Source of the DNA: Gnetum montanum
Taxonomy: Eukaryota > Streptophyta > Gnetopsida > Gnetales > Gnetaceae
Direction of reading: 5' to 3'
Assembly (NCBI GenBank): GCA_015680685.1
Contig: MNCI01004329.1
Span: forward strand, 137,996 to 201,995
Length of the DNA stretch: 64,000 nucleotides
Shown here: piece after piece, positions 1-10,270 of the stretch
Numbering within the stretch: the stretch's first letter is position 1
Layout: the number at the start of each line of letters is the position of its first letter
Made by a program: the position numbers and the translations under genes
The notes under the pieces: generated by a model
The model's input: only the letters and a program-made list of their open reading frames with translations
Database searches by the model: none
What the model was told of the DNA's origin: nothing

Positions 1-444
1 GTAGATCCACGATGATGGCATCATTGGAATCCATTTGTTAAGGTTCTAGAGCTTGAATTAGCACCAAGTGTCATGCCATGGCTGCTGATGTTTTTCTTGA
101 ACATCTCGTTGCAACAACACATGATAAATTCAATATTTTAATGGTTATGTAATTTTGGAAATTTTAGAACTTGATTGATAAACTTTCTAAGCTTATCAAT
201 TTTCCAATTAAAATATAAGCCACCTTGCTTAGATATATCCCTCACGTAAAATCAATATTCTCCTCCACATTACTTTGATATTTTAATTAAAATATCACCT
301 TCAAAATCTTCTCCTTGTCTAAGGTATTTGGTAGGCTAGCTTCAAAAAAAAAATTTGAAAAAAAAAGTAGCATAACTTTATCAACTTCTCAAAGCCTATC
401 AAGAACCATTACTACTCCATAAAAATGGTAAAAATATGCCAACA
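1..444 (-). repeat. 3' LTR of element T (partial, runs off window)
   Basis: This segment matches about 25830-26268 along its length, including the shared stretch around GATGATGGCA near the left edge and the end GGTAAAAAT(A/G)TGCCAACA. Similarity stops exactly at TGCCAACA. Immediately outside at 445-461 is a pyrimidine run that is a polypurine tract on the minus strand. A minus-strand element therefore has its 3' LTR starting TGTTGGCA at 444 and running beyond position 1. No TATA box was located in the visible part. Confidence 0.75.
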
Positions 445-461
445 TTTCTTTCCTCCTTCTT
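445..461 (-). other. Polypurine tract (PPT) of element T
   Basis: On the minus strand this reads AAGAAGGAGGAAAGAAA, ending directly at the LTR start TGTTGGCA. This is the plus-strand primer position expected for an LTR retrotransposon. It fixes both the orientation of T and the LTR boundary. The second copy of the LTR end at 26268 lacks such a tract, as expected for the outer end of a 5' LTR. Confidence 0.75.
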
Positions 462-796
462 AAATTCCTTAAAAACTTAAGATGTTTAAGATAATTCATC
501 AATGCACACCAACTAAATCATCACCAAAACATAGATTCATTGAACATTTTTACAAAACCACAAATCTCTTTTTGAGGAAAACTTTCATCAAACTTAAGGT
601 TTAAAGGTATAAATACATCACCCCTATACAACTAGGAAACTATACAAACATATACTTATACAAACTATTCAGTAGGAGGGAAAAGAATAGTTAGGGTAAC
701 CATTTTAGGGGTCCTTATGTTGTTAATTCTTTCATATTCTATTTCTATGGTGATGAATGCTCTTCTTCCTTCTTCTTGACTCATTGGAGCTTCAAC

Positions 797-1168
797 TTAG
801 TCTGCTTCACCATTAGTTCTAACAATTGTCTTTGTTTCTTTATCATCTGACTCTTTGGCTGCTAATTTTTGAGGTTTTTCATACCTAGTTGCTTCTATAT
901 CTTCAAACATGAAAGCCTCTCCCCAAGAATAATCTTGATTGAACTCTTCTTGGTGTTTAGCTTTAGTGGTGCATTGGTGGAAACTACCCCAAACATTCAA
1001 ATGGATGGAGCATCTACCAATGAGAAAGCTAAATTCATCCAAAAGCAAAAGTAAGAATGAACTTTTAGATGATGCACCACCATGAGTAGTTTCCTTGCAA
1101 AAGGCTCTCAAGACATGCTCCAAACAATAGCCACTTACATAAGGAATAAAAGGCCTTCTTGTTGCCAT
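797..1168 (-). CDS. Uncharacterised 123-aa ORF between integrase and 3' LTR of T
   Basis: This open frame of 123 codons runs from the ATG at 1168; an in-frame GTG lies five codons upstream. It is on the same strand as T and downstream of integrase. I do not recognise the product. It has a hydrophobic leucine-rich stretch (residues about 38-50), several Cys and His residues (LEHVLRAFCKETTHGG near the N-terminus) and a charged Lys/Glu-rich C-terminus. After the stop the same frame stays open for about 40 more codons (to about 670), so it may once have been longer. It is longer than most frames in the decayed body of T. A TATA-like box lies about 95 bp upstream. It could be a Tat accessory ORF, a captured host fragment, or a chance frame. 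Confidence 0.4.
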   Translation of the reverse strand: MATRRPFIPYVSGYCLEHVLRAFCKETTHGGASSKSSFLLLLLDEFSFLIGRCSIHLNVWGSFHQCTTKAKHQEEFNQDYSWGEAFMFEDIEATRYEKPQKLAAKESDDKETKTIVRTNGEAD

Positions 1169-1262
1169 CTCTTTTAAGCTCACTTTCTACCTCAAACTAA
1201 GAATGCTTTTCTTGCTCAAGTGCTAAATTGGAAGATGTTGTGTTTTCAACCAAACCACAACT

Positions 1263-1272
1263 CTTTATATAG
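1263..1272 (-). promoter_or_regulatory. TATA-like box upstream of the 123-aa ORF in T
   Basis: On the minus strand the sequence reads GCACTATATAAAGAG. This is a good plant TATA match, about 95 bp before the ATG at 1168. Such spacing would leave a 5' UTR of roughly 60 bp. The sequence on both sides is AT-rich. Promoter activity is inferred from sequence and spacing alone. Confidence 0.4.
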
Positions 1273-1612
1273 TGCAAAAAAATTTGAAATTTCAACCATT
1301 CAAATAACCAACTTTCCCACTCAACCAAAACTTATTCAATTTCCATCACTATACAGTTGATAAACTTAATGTCCACTATGTGGCTGTCTAATTTAATTTT
1401 TTAGTATGTGATTACTTAAACTTCCACTCCCACTTAATGTAGTTAAGACACATAATAAGTAATGATTACTTAAGATAATGTAAATTTAATATTTAAATTA
1501 ACACTCTAAGTTTAATATTTAAACTAATACTCTAACATATACATATTTTATTATACCATATATACATGTCTTAATATATGTATAGGATATACATACATAT
1601 TAGGATTAGATA
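1273..1612. other. AT-rich non-coding stretch of T between integrase and the extra ORF
   Basis: No protein similarity can be read in either strand. It contains short repeats such as TTTAATATTTAAA(T/C)TAA near 1487-1530 and a TATACAT-rich stretch at 1537-1615. It would be the upstream region of the 123-aa ORF if that ORF has its own promoter. Confidence 0.4.
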
Positions 1613-2640
1613 TTATATATGTTTTATATATAAAACATTATATGAAAGATGTAATTCCATTCCACTTAATGTGGATAGCTTATACGTATCTTTTGATATT
1701 TGTCCTTTGATCTGAAACAAACCCATCCATATTGCTGAAAATTTATTTGGCTTTTTCATATTCCATAATAACACAAGATCACTGATTTTAGAAATTATTT
1801 TCAAAACCTTTCTATCAAACCATATTTTAACTTGAAAAGCATTCTTTAATAAATTAACCGTAGCTCTATCAATCTCGGCTTCTCTTTTAATAAGCAAGGT
1901 CATGAAAATTCTATCTTTATCGATTTTCTTACTATACTTTTACACAAAATTAGAGGCCGAGCTTATAATCTTATTCATAATTCTTGTGGGAAAACCATAG
2001 ACCAAGTTATAAGCTGATGTTCTAATAACCTTTTTAAATCCAATACAGACAATCCATAATAAAGATTGCAAATAATCTATCCAATTTCTTGGGTTCCCTT
2101 CCATCAACTTTTTGATGTAGAAAATAAGCTTTTTATTCATAGATTCAACCAAGCCATTCCCTTGAGGATAATAATTTGAAAAAGAAAATAGAAATATGGA
2201 TTTCTCTAATGCCCATGTTATAAATTCTTCAAATTGAAAGGCAAGTCAATTATCGAATACCAACACTTTAGGTAGACCAAAATAACTTAGAATCTATTCT
2301 TCTAAGAACTTAATAATGTCTGATGCTAAACTTTTCCTTAGAGCTTCTGCTTCAAGCCATTTGGTGAAGTAATTAATGGCTGTGAAAATAAACTTATGTC
2401 CATCTCTTGAAGGGGTAATTTTACCAATAAATTCTAAGCCCCATTGTTGAAATGGTCTATCCATAATTACCGATTTTAAGGGAGCTCTAGCCTTTTTGAT
2501 TGTTGGTCCATGAATTTGACATTTTTAACATCTTTGGATTCTTGAACTAATATCTTGGTCCATACTAGGCCAATAAAAATCATAGTGGAGTATATGTTAC
2601 ATAGTAGACTTAGGAGATTCATAAAACAAATTAGACTGAT
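1613..2640 (-). pseudogene. Integrase of T (degenerate)
   Basis: Integrase inserts retrotransposon cDNA into DNA. On the minus strand an H-H-C-C zinc-binding region (about 2660-2510) ends in a FYWPSMDQD-like segment. The catalytic core follows, with WGLEFIG (the usual first Asp is Glu here), VFDN (second Asp kept) and GNGLVESMNKKL (catalytic Glu kept). Next comes LVYGFPTR, then a C-terminal domain to about 1640 with GLFQIKG and YKLSTLSG. No chromodomain is seen after it, which fits Tat. Several stops and frameshifts break the frame. Confidence 0.8.
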
Positions 2641-2889
2641 CATGGAATTATTCTAAAATAGAATTGATTTAATCATTATGAACACATTCCAACAAAACCC
2701 CTCTAAAGTTTTTCTATATAATATTTCATCTTTAATCAAAAATTTATTTGCCTTTTTGAGGAAATTCCTTTTCTGACTTGCAATTAAATTATTTGAAACT
2801 TTTCTCATGTTAAGGAATTATAGAAAGTCATTATAATAATTTCCCTCATGAGTCTTTAGTATGGATATTTCATCTTCCCTGGCCATTAA

Positions 2890-3441
2890 CTTAGCTAATC
2901 CCATTCCTTTAATAGTCTTTCATGTTTCCAATGAAAATATGAAACCTTGAAGCTTTATAAGCCACTTCTCTCTTTTTAATCCAATTTCATTTTGAGCCTA
3001 GAATTGTTTGACCACATGCTCTATTAGCATAACATGAACCAATGAGCTTTCTAAGTAATATTTGAAATGTACATGTGCTTTAATGACTATGAATGCTTGT
3101 TTCTCTAAATCAAAATAATTTACCTCATAACCTTTCAACTGATATCCAAAAAATCCAATTGGTTCATCTTGACCATTGTCTATTTAATTTAAAACAACAA
3201 CAATTGAATCCTTTGAGGCAAAAGCATACAACCAAAAATCTTCCTTCAATTTTGGTTTTACCAAGTATGGAGCTTCTTGAATAGCCTTTTTAATTTTTGC
3301 TAAAGCTTTCTCCGATTTTAGTGATTTCTTTACTAAGATATCTTTCTTGATTATATGCATCAAAGGTTTAGTAATTTTTGTGAATCCAAGGATAAATTTC
3401 TTAACAAAACTTATCTTTCCAAAGACAAGTTTAAGAGACAT
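2890..3441 (-). pseudogene. Retroviral-type RNase H of T (degenerate)
   Basis: This domain would degrade RNA in RNA/DNA hybrids during reverse transcription. Readable pieces on the minus strand are the RT/RNase H linker (FVKKFILGFTKITKPL), then FWLYAFASKDSIVVVLN, then a piece with EKQAFIVIKAHVHFKYYL, and EKWLIKLQGF at about 2950. This layout is the ordinary gypsy RNase H that follows RT. It is separate from the archaeal-type RNase H at 4605-4976. The linker just before the integrase zinc finger shows no third RNase H. Stops interrupt the frame. Confidence 0.65.
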
Positions 3442-3525
3442 TTTGTATGTAGGATGTTTTATATTCTATACTACTTGAATTCATGCATTATCTATAGCAA
3501 TCCCTTCTTGACAAATTACATGGCA

Positions 3526-4175
3526 TTATAAACTTCTAGACGTAACCCCAAGAGTACATTTCTTAGGGTTTAATGAAATACCATACTCACGACATCTGTC
3601 AAAAATTTGTTGGAGATGATTGATATAATCTTCCTTCCTTTTTGAGTAGATAGTGATATCATCTAAAGAAACCACAATGAACTTGTCTATCAAATATTTA
3701 AAAGCTAAGTTCATTGCTCTTTGGAAAGTAGCTTCAGCATTTGATAATCTAAATGACATTCTTTTATAAGGAAATGTCCCTCATTTGGTGATAAATTTTG
3801 TTTTATATATATCACCTTTATCTATCATAATCTCATTATAACCTAAAAATCCATGTAAGAAGGAGTATACCTAGCATCCTAATGCTTTGATCAACATTCA
3901 ATCAATTATAGAAAGTGGATGCTTATCTTTTTCAAATGCTTCATTCACATTTTTGAAATCCACACAAAGCCCAATATCACCATTCTTCTTTCTTACTGGA
4001 ACGAGATTAGTAAGCCATGTAAAATATCAGATAGTATATATGATTTGGGCATGCAATAAGTTCTTAATCTGAGCTTCCATAGCTAGCTCAAATGATCGAT
4101 TAAATTTCCTTTACTTTTTCTTAACTACTTTACAATCATCTAATAAAGGAATTTTATGTGTCAACACATTAGGTC
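3526..4175 (-). pseudogene. Reverse transcriptase of T (degenerate)
   Basis: RT copies element RNA into DNA. On the minus strand the RT signature is clear: NLVPVRKKNGDIGLCVDFKN, then HPLSIIDWML, LGYNEI, NAEATFQRAMNLAF, the active-site box VVSLDDITIYSK (the aromatic residue before the Asp pair has become Ser, both Asp kept) and GISLNPKKCTLGV. The ATFQRAM and SLDD(I)TIYSK style is Tat-like, not chromovirus-like. One or two stops and frameshifts occur between 3760 and 3900. Confidence 0.85.
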
Positions 4176-4604
4176 TAAAAGCTTTAATATCATCATAAGA
4201 CCAAGTGAAATTCTCCAAATTATTCTTTAATAGTAATAACAAATTTTGCTTGAAAATTGAATTATCTTCCTTTGTGATTTTTAACATCTATGGTATCTTA
4301 ATTGATCCAAGATTCACTACTTCATAAGCTTGATCTCTAGAATTCTATATATCCTTTCTTGTGAACTGATTTTCACTAAACTCATGTTCATAGCTAATCA
4401 CCTCTTTGGGAATCAAATTATACTTGGAACTTGATGTTGTTTCTGATGTGATCTAACTTTAATTCTTGCTTATTCTTCATAAACTTGAGTACTTGGTCAT
4501 CATCTTCAAATACTTGTAAATGTATTGTATTATCTAGTATTGATGGGTGATCATTCTCGATCATTACCCCCTCATAATTTTCTATCCTTTTCACATCTAA
4601 TGTT
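4176..4604 (-). other. Linker between archaeal-type RNase H and RT of T
   Basis: This is a spacer of about 430 bp on the minus strand with only short open pieces, such as a stretch rich in Asp, Gln and Lys near 4520-4420. Nothing here matches a known domain. Its importance is positional: it joins an RNase H domain to the front of RT. Confidence 0.4.
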
Positions 4605-4976
4605 TAAGCTACTTTTTCTAAATCATCTGCTATATAATTATCTTTCCTACCTATATATTCCATTTGCCAATTATAAAACTAACCCCACATTTTGTAGAAA
4701 ATCTATTTATAAGACCGCAAGAATGAGATTTTGACTACACAATTTTCTTTAACTTGTTCACAAATCAATCTTAAATCTCCTTGTATGGTGATTGCCTTGA
4801 TCCAATGCTACTTTAATTCCAATACTTAAAGCTTCATATTCGGCCTTGTTATTCATACAAGGGAAAGATAGATGAATTGCCTTGAATATTTTTGTGAAAT
4901 TATCTTTTACTAAAACCACTCTAACTCCTACACCTTTAGAGTTACAATACTAACCCATCAAAATATAATTTCCATT
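4605..4976 (-). pseudogene. Archaeal-type RNase H (aRNH) of T, placed upstream of RT
   Basis: On the minus strand the domain opens with KWKLYFDG and continues NSKGVGVRVVLVKDN, NNKAEYEALSIGIKVALD, QGDLRLICEQV and RKDNYIADDLEKVA. These match the aRNH blocks carrying the four acidic residues (Asp in FDG, Glu in AEYEAL, Asp in GD, Asp in IADD). This kind of second RNase H is known from plant Tat elements. The order I know for Tat/Ogre is RT, RNase H, aRNH, integrase. Here it follows protease by about 150 bp and precedes RT. A one-base frameshift near 4787 and a few stops break it. Confidence 0.8.
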
Positions 4977-5124
4977 TGCTCTCATTTTGAACTTTTTCTT
5001 TTTTCATGTTATAAACTTCTTAAGTGTGCAAATTTTGGATTCAAAAGAGCTTATTTCAACAACCTTATATGTAGATCTGATTTGGTTTTCCTTTCCAAGG
5101 TAGCTGCATATGTGAATAATCTAT

Positions 5125-5553
5125 TTATGTGTAATGTGAGAAATTCTTACTCCAACTTCTACTTAAGAAAATGTTATATGAATCTAGCATATCTGTTCCT
5201 TGAATAGTTACCCTACTTTTTCTATGAGGTTCAAAAGTAATTTCTAATAGAAAATTGGATAATTGACCAACAATCTTCACTCTACTCTTTTCCACTTGAA
5301 CAATATTTTTATAGGATTTTTCAAGAGTCAAACAAACTTTTTTGCATATAGATAATGGCATGACAGTAGATGTAGCTCCAAGATCAACTAAACAATTGTG
5401 AAGATATTTGTTCCTTAACTTCATTATCAAAAGAAAAAGAGGAGCTTCCTTATTAGGAGTACAATCATAATTAGTTTTTGTTGTCTTATCCATGTTGGAT
5501 ACATAGCTTAATTCTGATTCTCCAACTCTCCTTTTTACTTTAATAAGCTCCAA
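5125..5553 (-). pseudogene. Aspartic protease of T
   Basis: Retropepsin-type protease that would process the Gag-Pol polyprotein. On the minus strand a 142-codon open frame contains LVDLGATSTVMPLSICKKV, the catalytic D-S/T-G-A box with Ser/Thr replaced by Leu. It continues with VKIVGQLSNFLLEITF and GTDMLDSYNIFLSRSW, the usual Tat protease C-terminal pattern. The frame then runs toward the archaeal-type RNase H with two stops. It is one of the better preserved parts of T. Confidence 0.8.
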
Positions 5554-5863
5554 AGCTTTTCTTTGCTAATCTCCTATTTGTAATAATTAGTATATTCTAA
5601 TCTTAGCCTTGACATGTTTAAGATCCTCAACTAGATCACACTCTCCATCTCCATAAAAGCATGGTTTCTTCATCCATTTATTAAAAGACTGATTTTGAGT
5701 ACTTTGCTCTACTCAATCTTCTTTATTCTTATTTTCCTCCTTTCTACGTAGTTTAAAAACTCTCCTCTTAGTAGATGGATCAAAAATGACATTTGGAGGC
5801 CTAGAAGTAGTTAATCTTTCTTTTGATCACTTGTATATATCCATCTTCTTCATTGTTATTACA

Positions 5864-7100
5864 CTATTCATCTAATGATATATCCTCTTTAATACTTAAT
5901 AGGGAAGAGGTATCACTAGATCCATTGTTAGAAGATTTTCTTATGTAATAAACACTAGATAGCCCATTATCCAATTCAATATTGAGGAAGTTAGACATAG
6001 AAAAATAATTTTCATCCTCATCTTCTATTAGCTTAGTATCTTGATGCTTATACTTTCTATTTTTTTTTTCTTCTTTGATTTTAAATTTTTTCAAATCTTT
6101 TTCTAGTTTCACTACCTTGTTGGACAAGTCTTTTGTTAACTATCCTTTTTCAAATTCTTTGCTTTCTAGCCCTTGTTTTGTCTTAATATGAGATGGCTTG
6201 GGTAATCCCTTAAGTTGAGCAGAATCTTTCACAAGAATCATCATTTTCTCTTCTCTTTTTTGAGTTGTGAAAATTTCTTTATTATTCAAGTTCAATTGTC
6301 TCTCTAATTGTATAGCTTCATTATAGGAGTCATTCAACATTAGCAAGTTTGAAGTTCTCCTTAATCATATTGAAATATTGGGATTCATAGCCTTAAGATA
6401 AGTATCTCTAAGAACTTCATCTGATGATCTATATTGTCTTTGAAAGAGCCCACAGATTCATTGAAATTCAATATTGAAATCTCTAAGTGACTCTTTAACT
6501 CCTTGCTTAGCTTGTATTAACTCACAGTATAGTTGTTGTTGATCTAAATGAATGTCAAACTGGGCCAAGAAAAGACTTTTCATATCATCCCAACTTGTGA
6601 TACTATTCCTTGACAAGTCTGAATACCAAATCTAAGCCATGTCCTTTAAATTTGCTACAAAAAACCTACAAGCTTGGTCCTGGTATTTAACATTTGCATG
6701 AGCCAAAGCTAACTCAGATAAGTGAATATATTCTTTAGCTAAGAAAGCTTTTCTAGGAGTAAAAGGCTCAAGAGAATATTTGTAAATTTCCTTAGGAACA
6801 TCATTGTAATTTTCAAACCTTAATGGTGTAACTCCTTGCCAAGGATTCATAGGTTATGGATTTTTCATCCTATTAGGACTTATTTTGATTGTTGAACTCT
6901 TATATTTCTTTAACCTTCTCCTATAGACTAATAAACTAGATAGAAGAGGTGATATCTTCATCCTTCTAGTTTTTACTCCACTACTTATTCCATACTTAAG
7001 AACTTTTTCTATTATTCTTTTGATGAATAATCAATCTTATGATCAAAAAACTTTAAATCTTCTAAAGTACCAATCTGTGTGATCATTAACTTAAAATACT
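5864..7100 (-). pseudogene. gag of T (degenerate)
   Basis: Gag forms the particle that packages element RNA. On the minus strand readable blocks are MNPWQGVTPLRFENYNDVPK, FVANLKDMA followed by WYSDLSRNSITSWDDMKSLF (the W-Y...F gag core), QAKQGVKESLRDF, a Lys/Glu-rich coiled-coil region (KLEKDLKKFKIKEEKKNRK) and an acidic tail ending near 5864. A possible Cys-rich remnant lies at about 5645. No complete CCHC zinc knuckle is visible. Four or more stops split the frame. Confidence 0.65.
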
Positions 7101-7202
7101 AGCTAATTCTTTCAAGTCCTCCTAACAACAAAAATAACTATTGTTGTGCTAGAACTATCAATCTTTTTGAAGGTAATGAAATTAGGTAACAAATGTTTTT
7201 CC

Positions 7203-7219
7203 CTCCTTCTAGTGCCAAA
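7203..7219 (-). other. Primer binding site of T
   Basis: On the minus strand, TTCTTT is followed by TGGCACTAGAAGGAGGG. This resembles the TGGCGCTAGAAGGAGGG type of PBS that I associate from memory with some plant Tat/Grande-like elements, with one G-to-A change. It lies six bases from the LTR end TGTTGG (plus strand, 7225). It marks the start of the internal region of T. The tRNA identity is not assigned. Confidence 0.55.
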
Positions 7220-7224
7220 AGAAT

Positions 7225-8320
7225 TGTTGGTGGCTATTTGGGACCACCAATGCTTAGATGCCTTCGATCTCATGGCTTTGGAATAACAAGATGTGAAGGT
7301 GCTCTTCAAATAGGATTTAGGTGCTCCTTGGTCTTCTAGCAACACCAAAGCCTAGATACCTCCAAATAAACTCAGTGATTATGAAACAAACTAATCATGA
7401 GTATTTGTTTACTATTATGAATGTTGAAATGCTTGGGTTTGTGAATGAAAATGTAATTGGATATCATAAAAAAAATTTAACTAACTTTTTCGAATACTAT
7501 GAGTTGTTGAAGATTCCTATTTTGTCAAACCACTTAGCCTACATAGTCCCTATAGTACATTACTTGAAACAAATAAAATTTCACAAAAATACTTTAGCAC
7601 AATTTTTCCAATCTACACCTAATTTTTCTCAAAGAGAAAGTTCCACAAGAAAACTAGAAATAGAGTGAGATTCAATTAGTTTTGTAAAAAGAAAAGAAAA
7701 GAAAGCATATTTATGTGGAATATCAAATATTTAAGCGAGATAAACTGACACGAGAAAACACTTCATAATAAAGCTATTCCAATTAAATCTATTAAAAATT
7801 ATTCAAACCCTCTGAGCTCAACAAGCAATTTCATAAAAGACACTCTTATTTAACTATGAAAATGCTTTGTAAATGACAAAATACAAGCTTCTATTTGGCT
7901 AGTTAATATCAATTAAGAATTGCAAACAATAGAACTTCTAGAAAAATTTGACAATTTTAAGATTGAAATATTAAGACAATAAACTTTAAAAGAAATAAAG
8001 CTACTTCAGTGATCATAAAGTATCAAAGATATTCTTGATTTCCTAGACTCAAACTTGTAATTTCTATAAGACCTTACTATTAAATTGCTCAAGATTATTT
8101 TCTAATACAACATAAGCTCTTATCTAGCAAACCTAATAGAAGTCTAATATTGTGCAAAAATAGAGCTATAAAGGCAACATAGAAAATCCCAAAATTAAAT
8201 GCCAAGCATGATACTATCTAAACCATTAGCTAAGTAACTAAAACAAAATGAGAAGAAATGAACTCACAAGATTAAAATAAAGTAGCTGAATTGATGTCTT
8301 TAGCAAGCCATGCTTTACAA
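7225..8320 (-). repeat. Inner (3') part of the 5' LTR of T
   Basis: The stretch begins TGTTGGTGGC beside the PBS and forms short inverted termini with TGCCAACA at 26268. No protein similarity was found. A 115-codon plus-strand frame at 7321-7668 lies inside it, has no recognisable motif and is antisense to T. The matching part of the 3' LTR lies outside the window, so this assignment rests on PBS position and termini only. The right limit is where Tekay RNase H sequence starts. Confidence 0.45.
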
Positions 8321-8329
8321 TCTTCTATC

Positions 8330-8780
8330 AGTTTCAATGGTCAGAGAAATGTACTTTGGCTTTCCAAAAGTTGAAAAAACTATTAACATCAAATCCTATA
8401 TTAATCATGCCTTCAGAAAATGTTCAATTTGATGTATATACAAATGCCTCTAGTGAGGGATTAGGCTATGTTTTAATGTAGCAAAATTAGGTAGTTGCTT
8501 ATGGATCAAGATAATTAAAACCTCATGAACATAATTACCTAATGCATGATTTGGAACTTGCAACCGTTGTCTATGCTTTGCAAATATGAAGACATTATTT
8601 GTATGGAAAGAAATTTAGAGTATGGTCAGATCATCAAAGTTTAAAATACATTTTCACCCAGCTTAATTTAAACATGAGATAAAGACACTGGTTAGAATTC
8701 TTGTGTGATTACGATTTTGAGCTCTTTTATCATGAAGGTAGAGGAAACTAGGTGACAGATGCTCTCAACTAAAAGAGGTA
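8330..8780 (+). pseudogene. RNase H of K (degenerate)
   Basis: Readable blocks in order are WSEKCTLAFQKLKKLLTSNP, FDVYTNASSEGLGYVLM (the Asp of the usual DAS box is Asn), KPHEHNYLMHDLELATVVYA, RHYLYGKKFRVWSDHQSLKY (Asp kept) and CDYDFELFYHEGRGN. At least five stops interrupt the frame. The preceding bases do not continue into RT, which defines the 5' truncation. Confidence 0.8.
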
Positions 8781-9700
8781 TGTTAAGGGAACCTTTTTAC
8801 TTCAAAATACACTTGCTAATTTGATTAGAAAGGGAATAGAAAATGATAAGTTCTTTGCTAAGAAATTTGAAAAGAAGAACTTAGGTCAATTGAAAAATGA
8901 ATTTAAAATTACTGTTGATGGTTTGCTACTTTTTCAAGATTGTTTATATGTTCCAACCAATGCAGAACTTAGAAATTTGGTAATGCAAGAACCCCATGAA
9001 ATAGTTTATCCAAGTCATCTAGGGGTAGAAAAAATGCTACATGGAATCAAAAAAAAATTTTGATGCCCTAGAATGAAAAAAGATGTTTCTGAGTTTGTGG
9101 CAAGGTGTTTAACATGTTAACAAGTTAAGGTTGAACATTAAGTATCAGCAGGCCTTTTACAACCACACAATATTCTAGAATGGAAATGGGATGAGATTGG
9201 AATAGATTTTATTATTGGGTTACCTAAAGTTATTGGAGGATATGATTCCATAATGGTGGTAGTTGATAGGTTGACAAAGTCAACACACTTCATCAAAGTG
9301 AAATCAAATTATGATGCTAGAAAGATTGTAGAAATTTATATTCAATAAATAGTTAGATTACATGGCATACCTAAGAAAATCGTTTTAGACAAGGATCCAA
9401 AGTTTACATCTCATTTTTGGCAAGCTATCCAGCAAGCTCTTAGAACAAAACTCAATTTCAACACAGCCTATCATCCACAAATTGATGGTCAGGCTAAAAG
9501 AACAAATTAGGTGACAGAAGATCTTTTAAGAACCAATGTATTGGATCATCATAAAACTTGGAATAAGGTATTACCATTGGTAGAATTTTCCTAAAATAAC
9601 AACTACAAAAGCAACATTGAAATGGCACCTTATGAAGCCTTGTATGGTAGAAAATGTAGAGTTCCTAGCTCTTGGGATCAGCTTGAGGGAAATTGATTTT
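8781..9700 (+). pseudogene. Integrase core of K
   Basis: The zinc-binding region at about 8960-9120 includes HLGVEKMLHGIKKKF and RCLTC. The catalytic core follows: WDEIGIDFIIGLPK (first Asp kept), [26 protein letters not shown] (second Asp kept) and [16 protein letters not shown], where the catalytic Glu before RTN is Lys (GAG to AAG). GRKCRVPSSWDQL at about 9650 closes the core. A frameshift occurs near 9690. Confidence 0.85.
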
Positions 9701-10258
9701 TGGGCCTGAGATGATTTTGGATTTGCAGATAAAGATGAATCAAATTAAAGAGAGACTAAAGCAAGCACAAAATAGACAAAAGAGTTACACAAATAATAGA
9801 AGGAGGGACCTAGAATTTTTTGTTGGAGATGAAGTATTCCTAAAAGTCCAACCCTTGAAAAATGACATTAGAGGTGTTAAATAGAATAAACATAAACATA
9901 GATTTATTGGCCCTTTTGAAGTCTTAGAGAAAATTGGTCCTATTGCTTATAGAATAGCTTTACCTCCTAGTTTATCACCTTTACATAATGTTTTTCATAT
10001 TTCTATGTTATAGAGGTATGTTTATGATTCTAAGCATTGTTTGCAATGGGAAAACCTTTAGGTTAGCCTAGATTATACCATCCAAGTTCAACTAATCTAA
10101 ATTTTAGACCAAAGGGTGCTCAATCTCAGGCACTATACACTGTGCCAAGTTCAGCTTGATTAGAATGAGGATGGATCTAAAACCTCTTAGCAGATAGACG
10201 ATGTGGTTAGAGAGAGCTACCCTCACCTATTTAAACATTTCCAAGAGGAAATGTCTTA
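9693..10258 (+). pseudogene. Integrase C-terminus and chromodomain of K
   Basis: An open stretch (9693-9884) carries LGPEMIL-like sequence, then IKERLKQAQNRQKSYTNNRR, RDLEFFVGDEVFLKVQPL and a [19 protein letters not shown]-like segment, the GPY/F module. A chromodomain remnant follows at about 10080-10245 (ILDQRVLNLRHYTLCQVQ, then REYPHLFKHF). Chromodomains bind modified histones and steer integration. Frames shift several times. Confidence 0.7.
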
Positions 10259-10270
10259 AGGGGAGGAGGA
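10258..10270 (+). other. PPT of K
   Basis: AAGGGGAGGAGGA lies directly before TGTAATGAACC, the start of the 3' LTR. Tekay/Del LTRs typically begin TGTAA, which fits. Confidence 0.75.

Noticed and set aside
869-1054. 61-codon plus-strand frame
   Set aside because: Antisense shadow of the 123-aa ORF, with no motif.
7112-7348. 78-codon minus-strand frame just before gag of T
   Set aside because: It spans the LTR end and the PBS, which do not code for protein in these elements.
7321-7668. 115-codon plus-strand open frame
   Set aside because: It lies within the inferred T LTR, antisense to the element, with no recognisable motif. Likely a chance frame.
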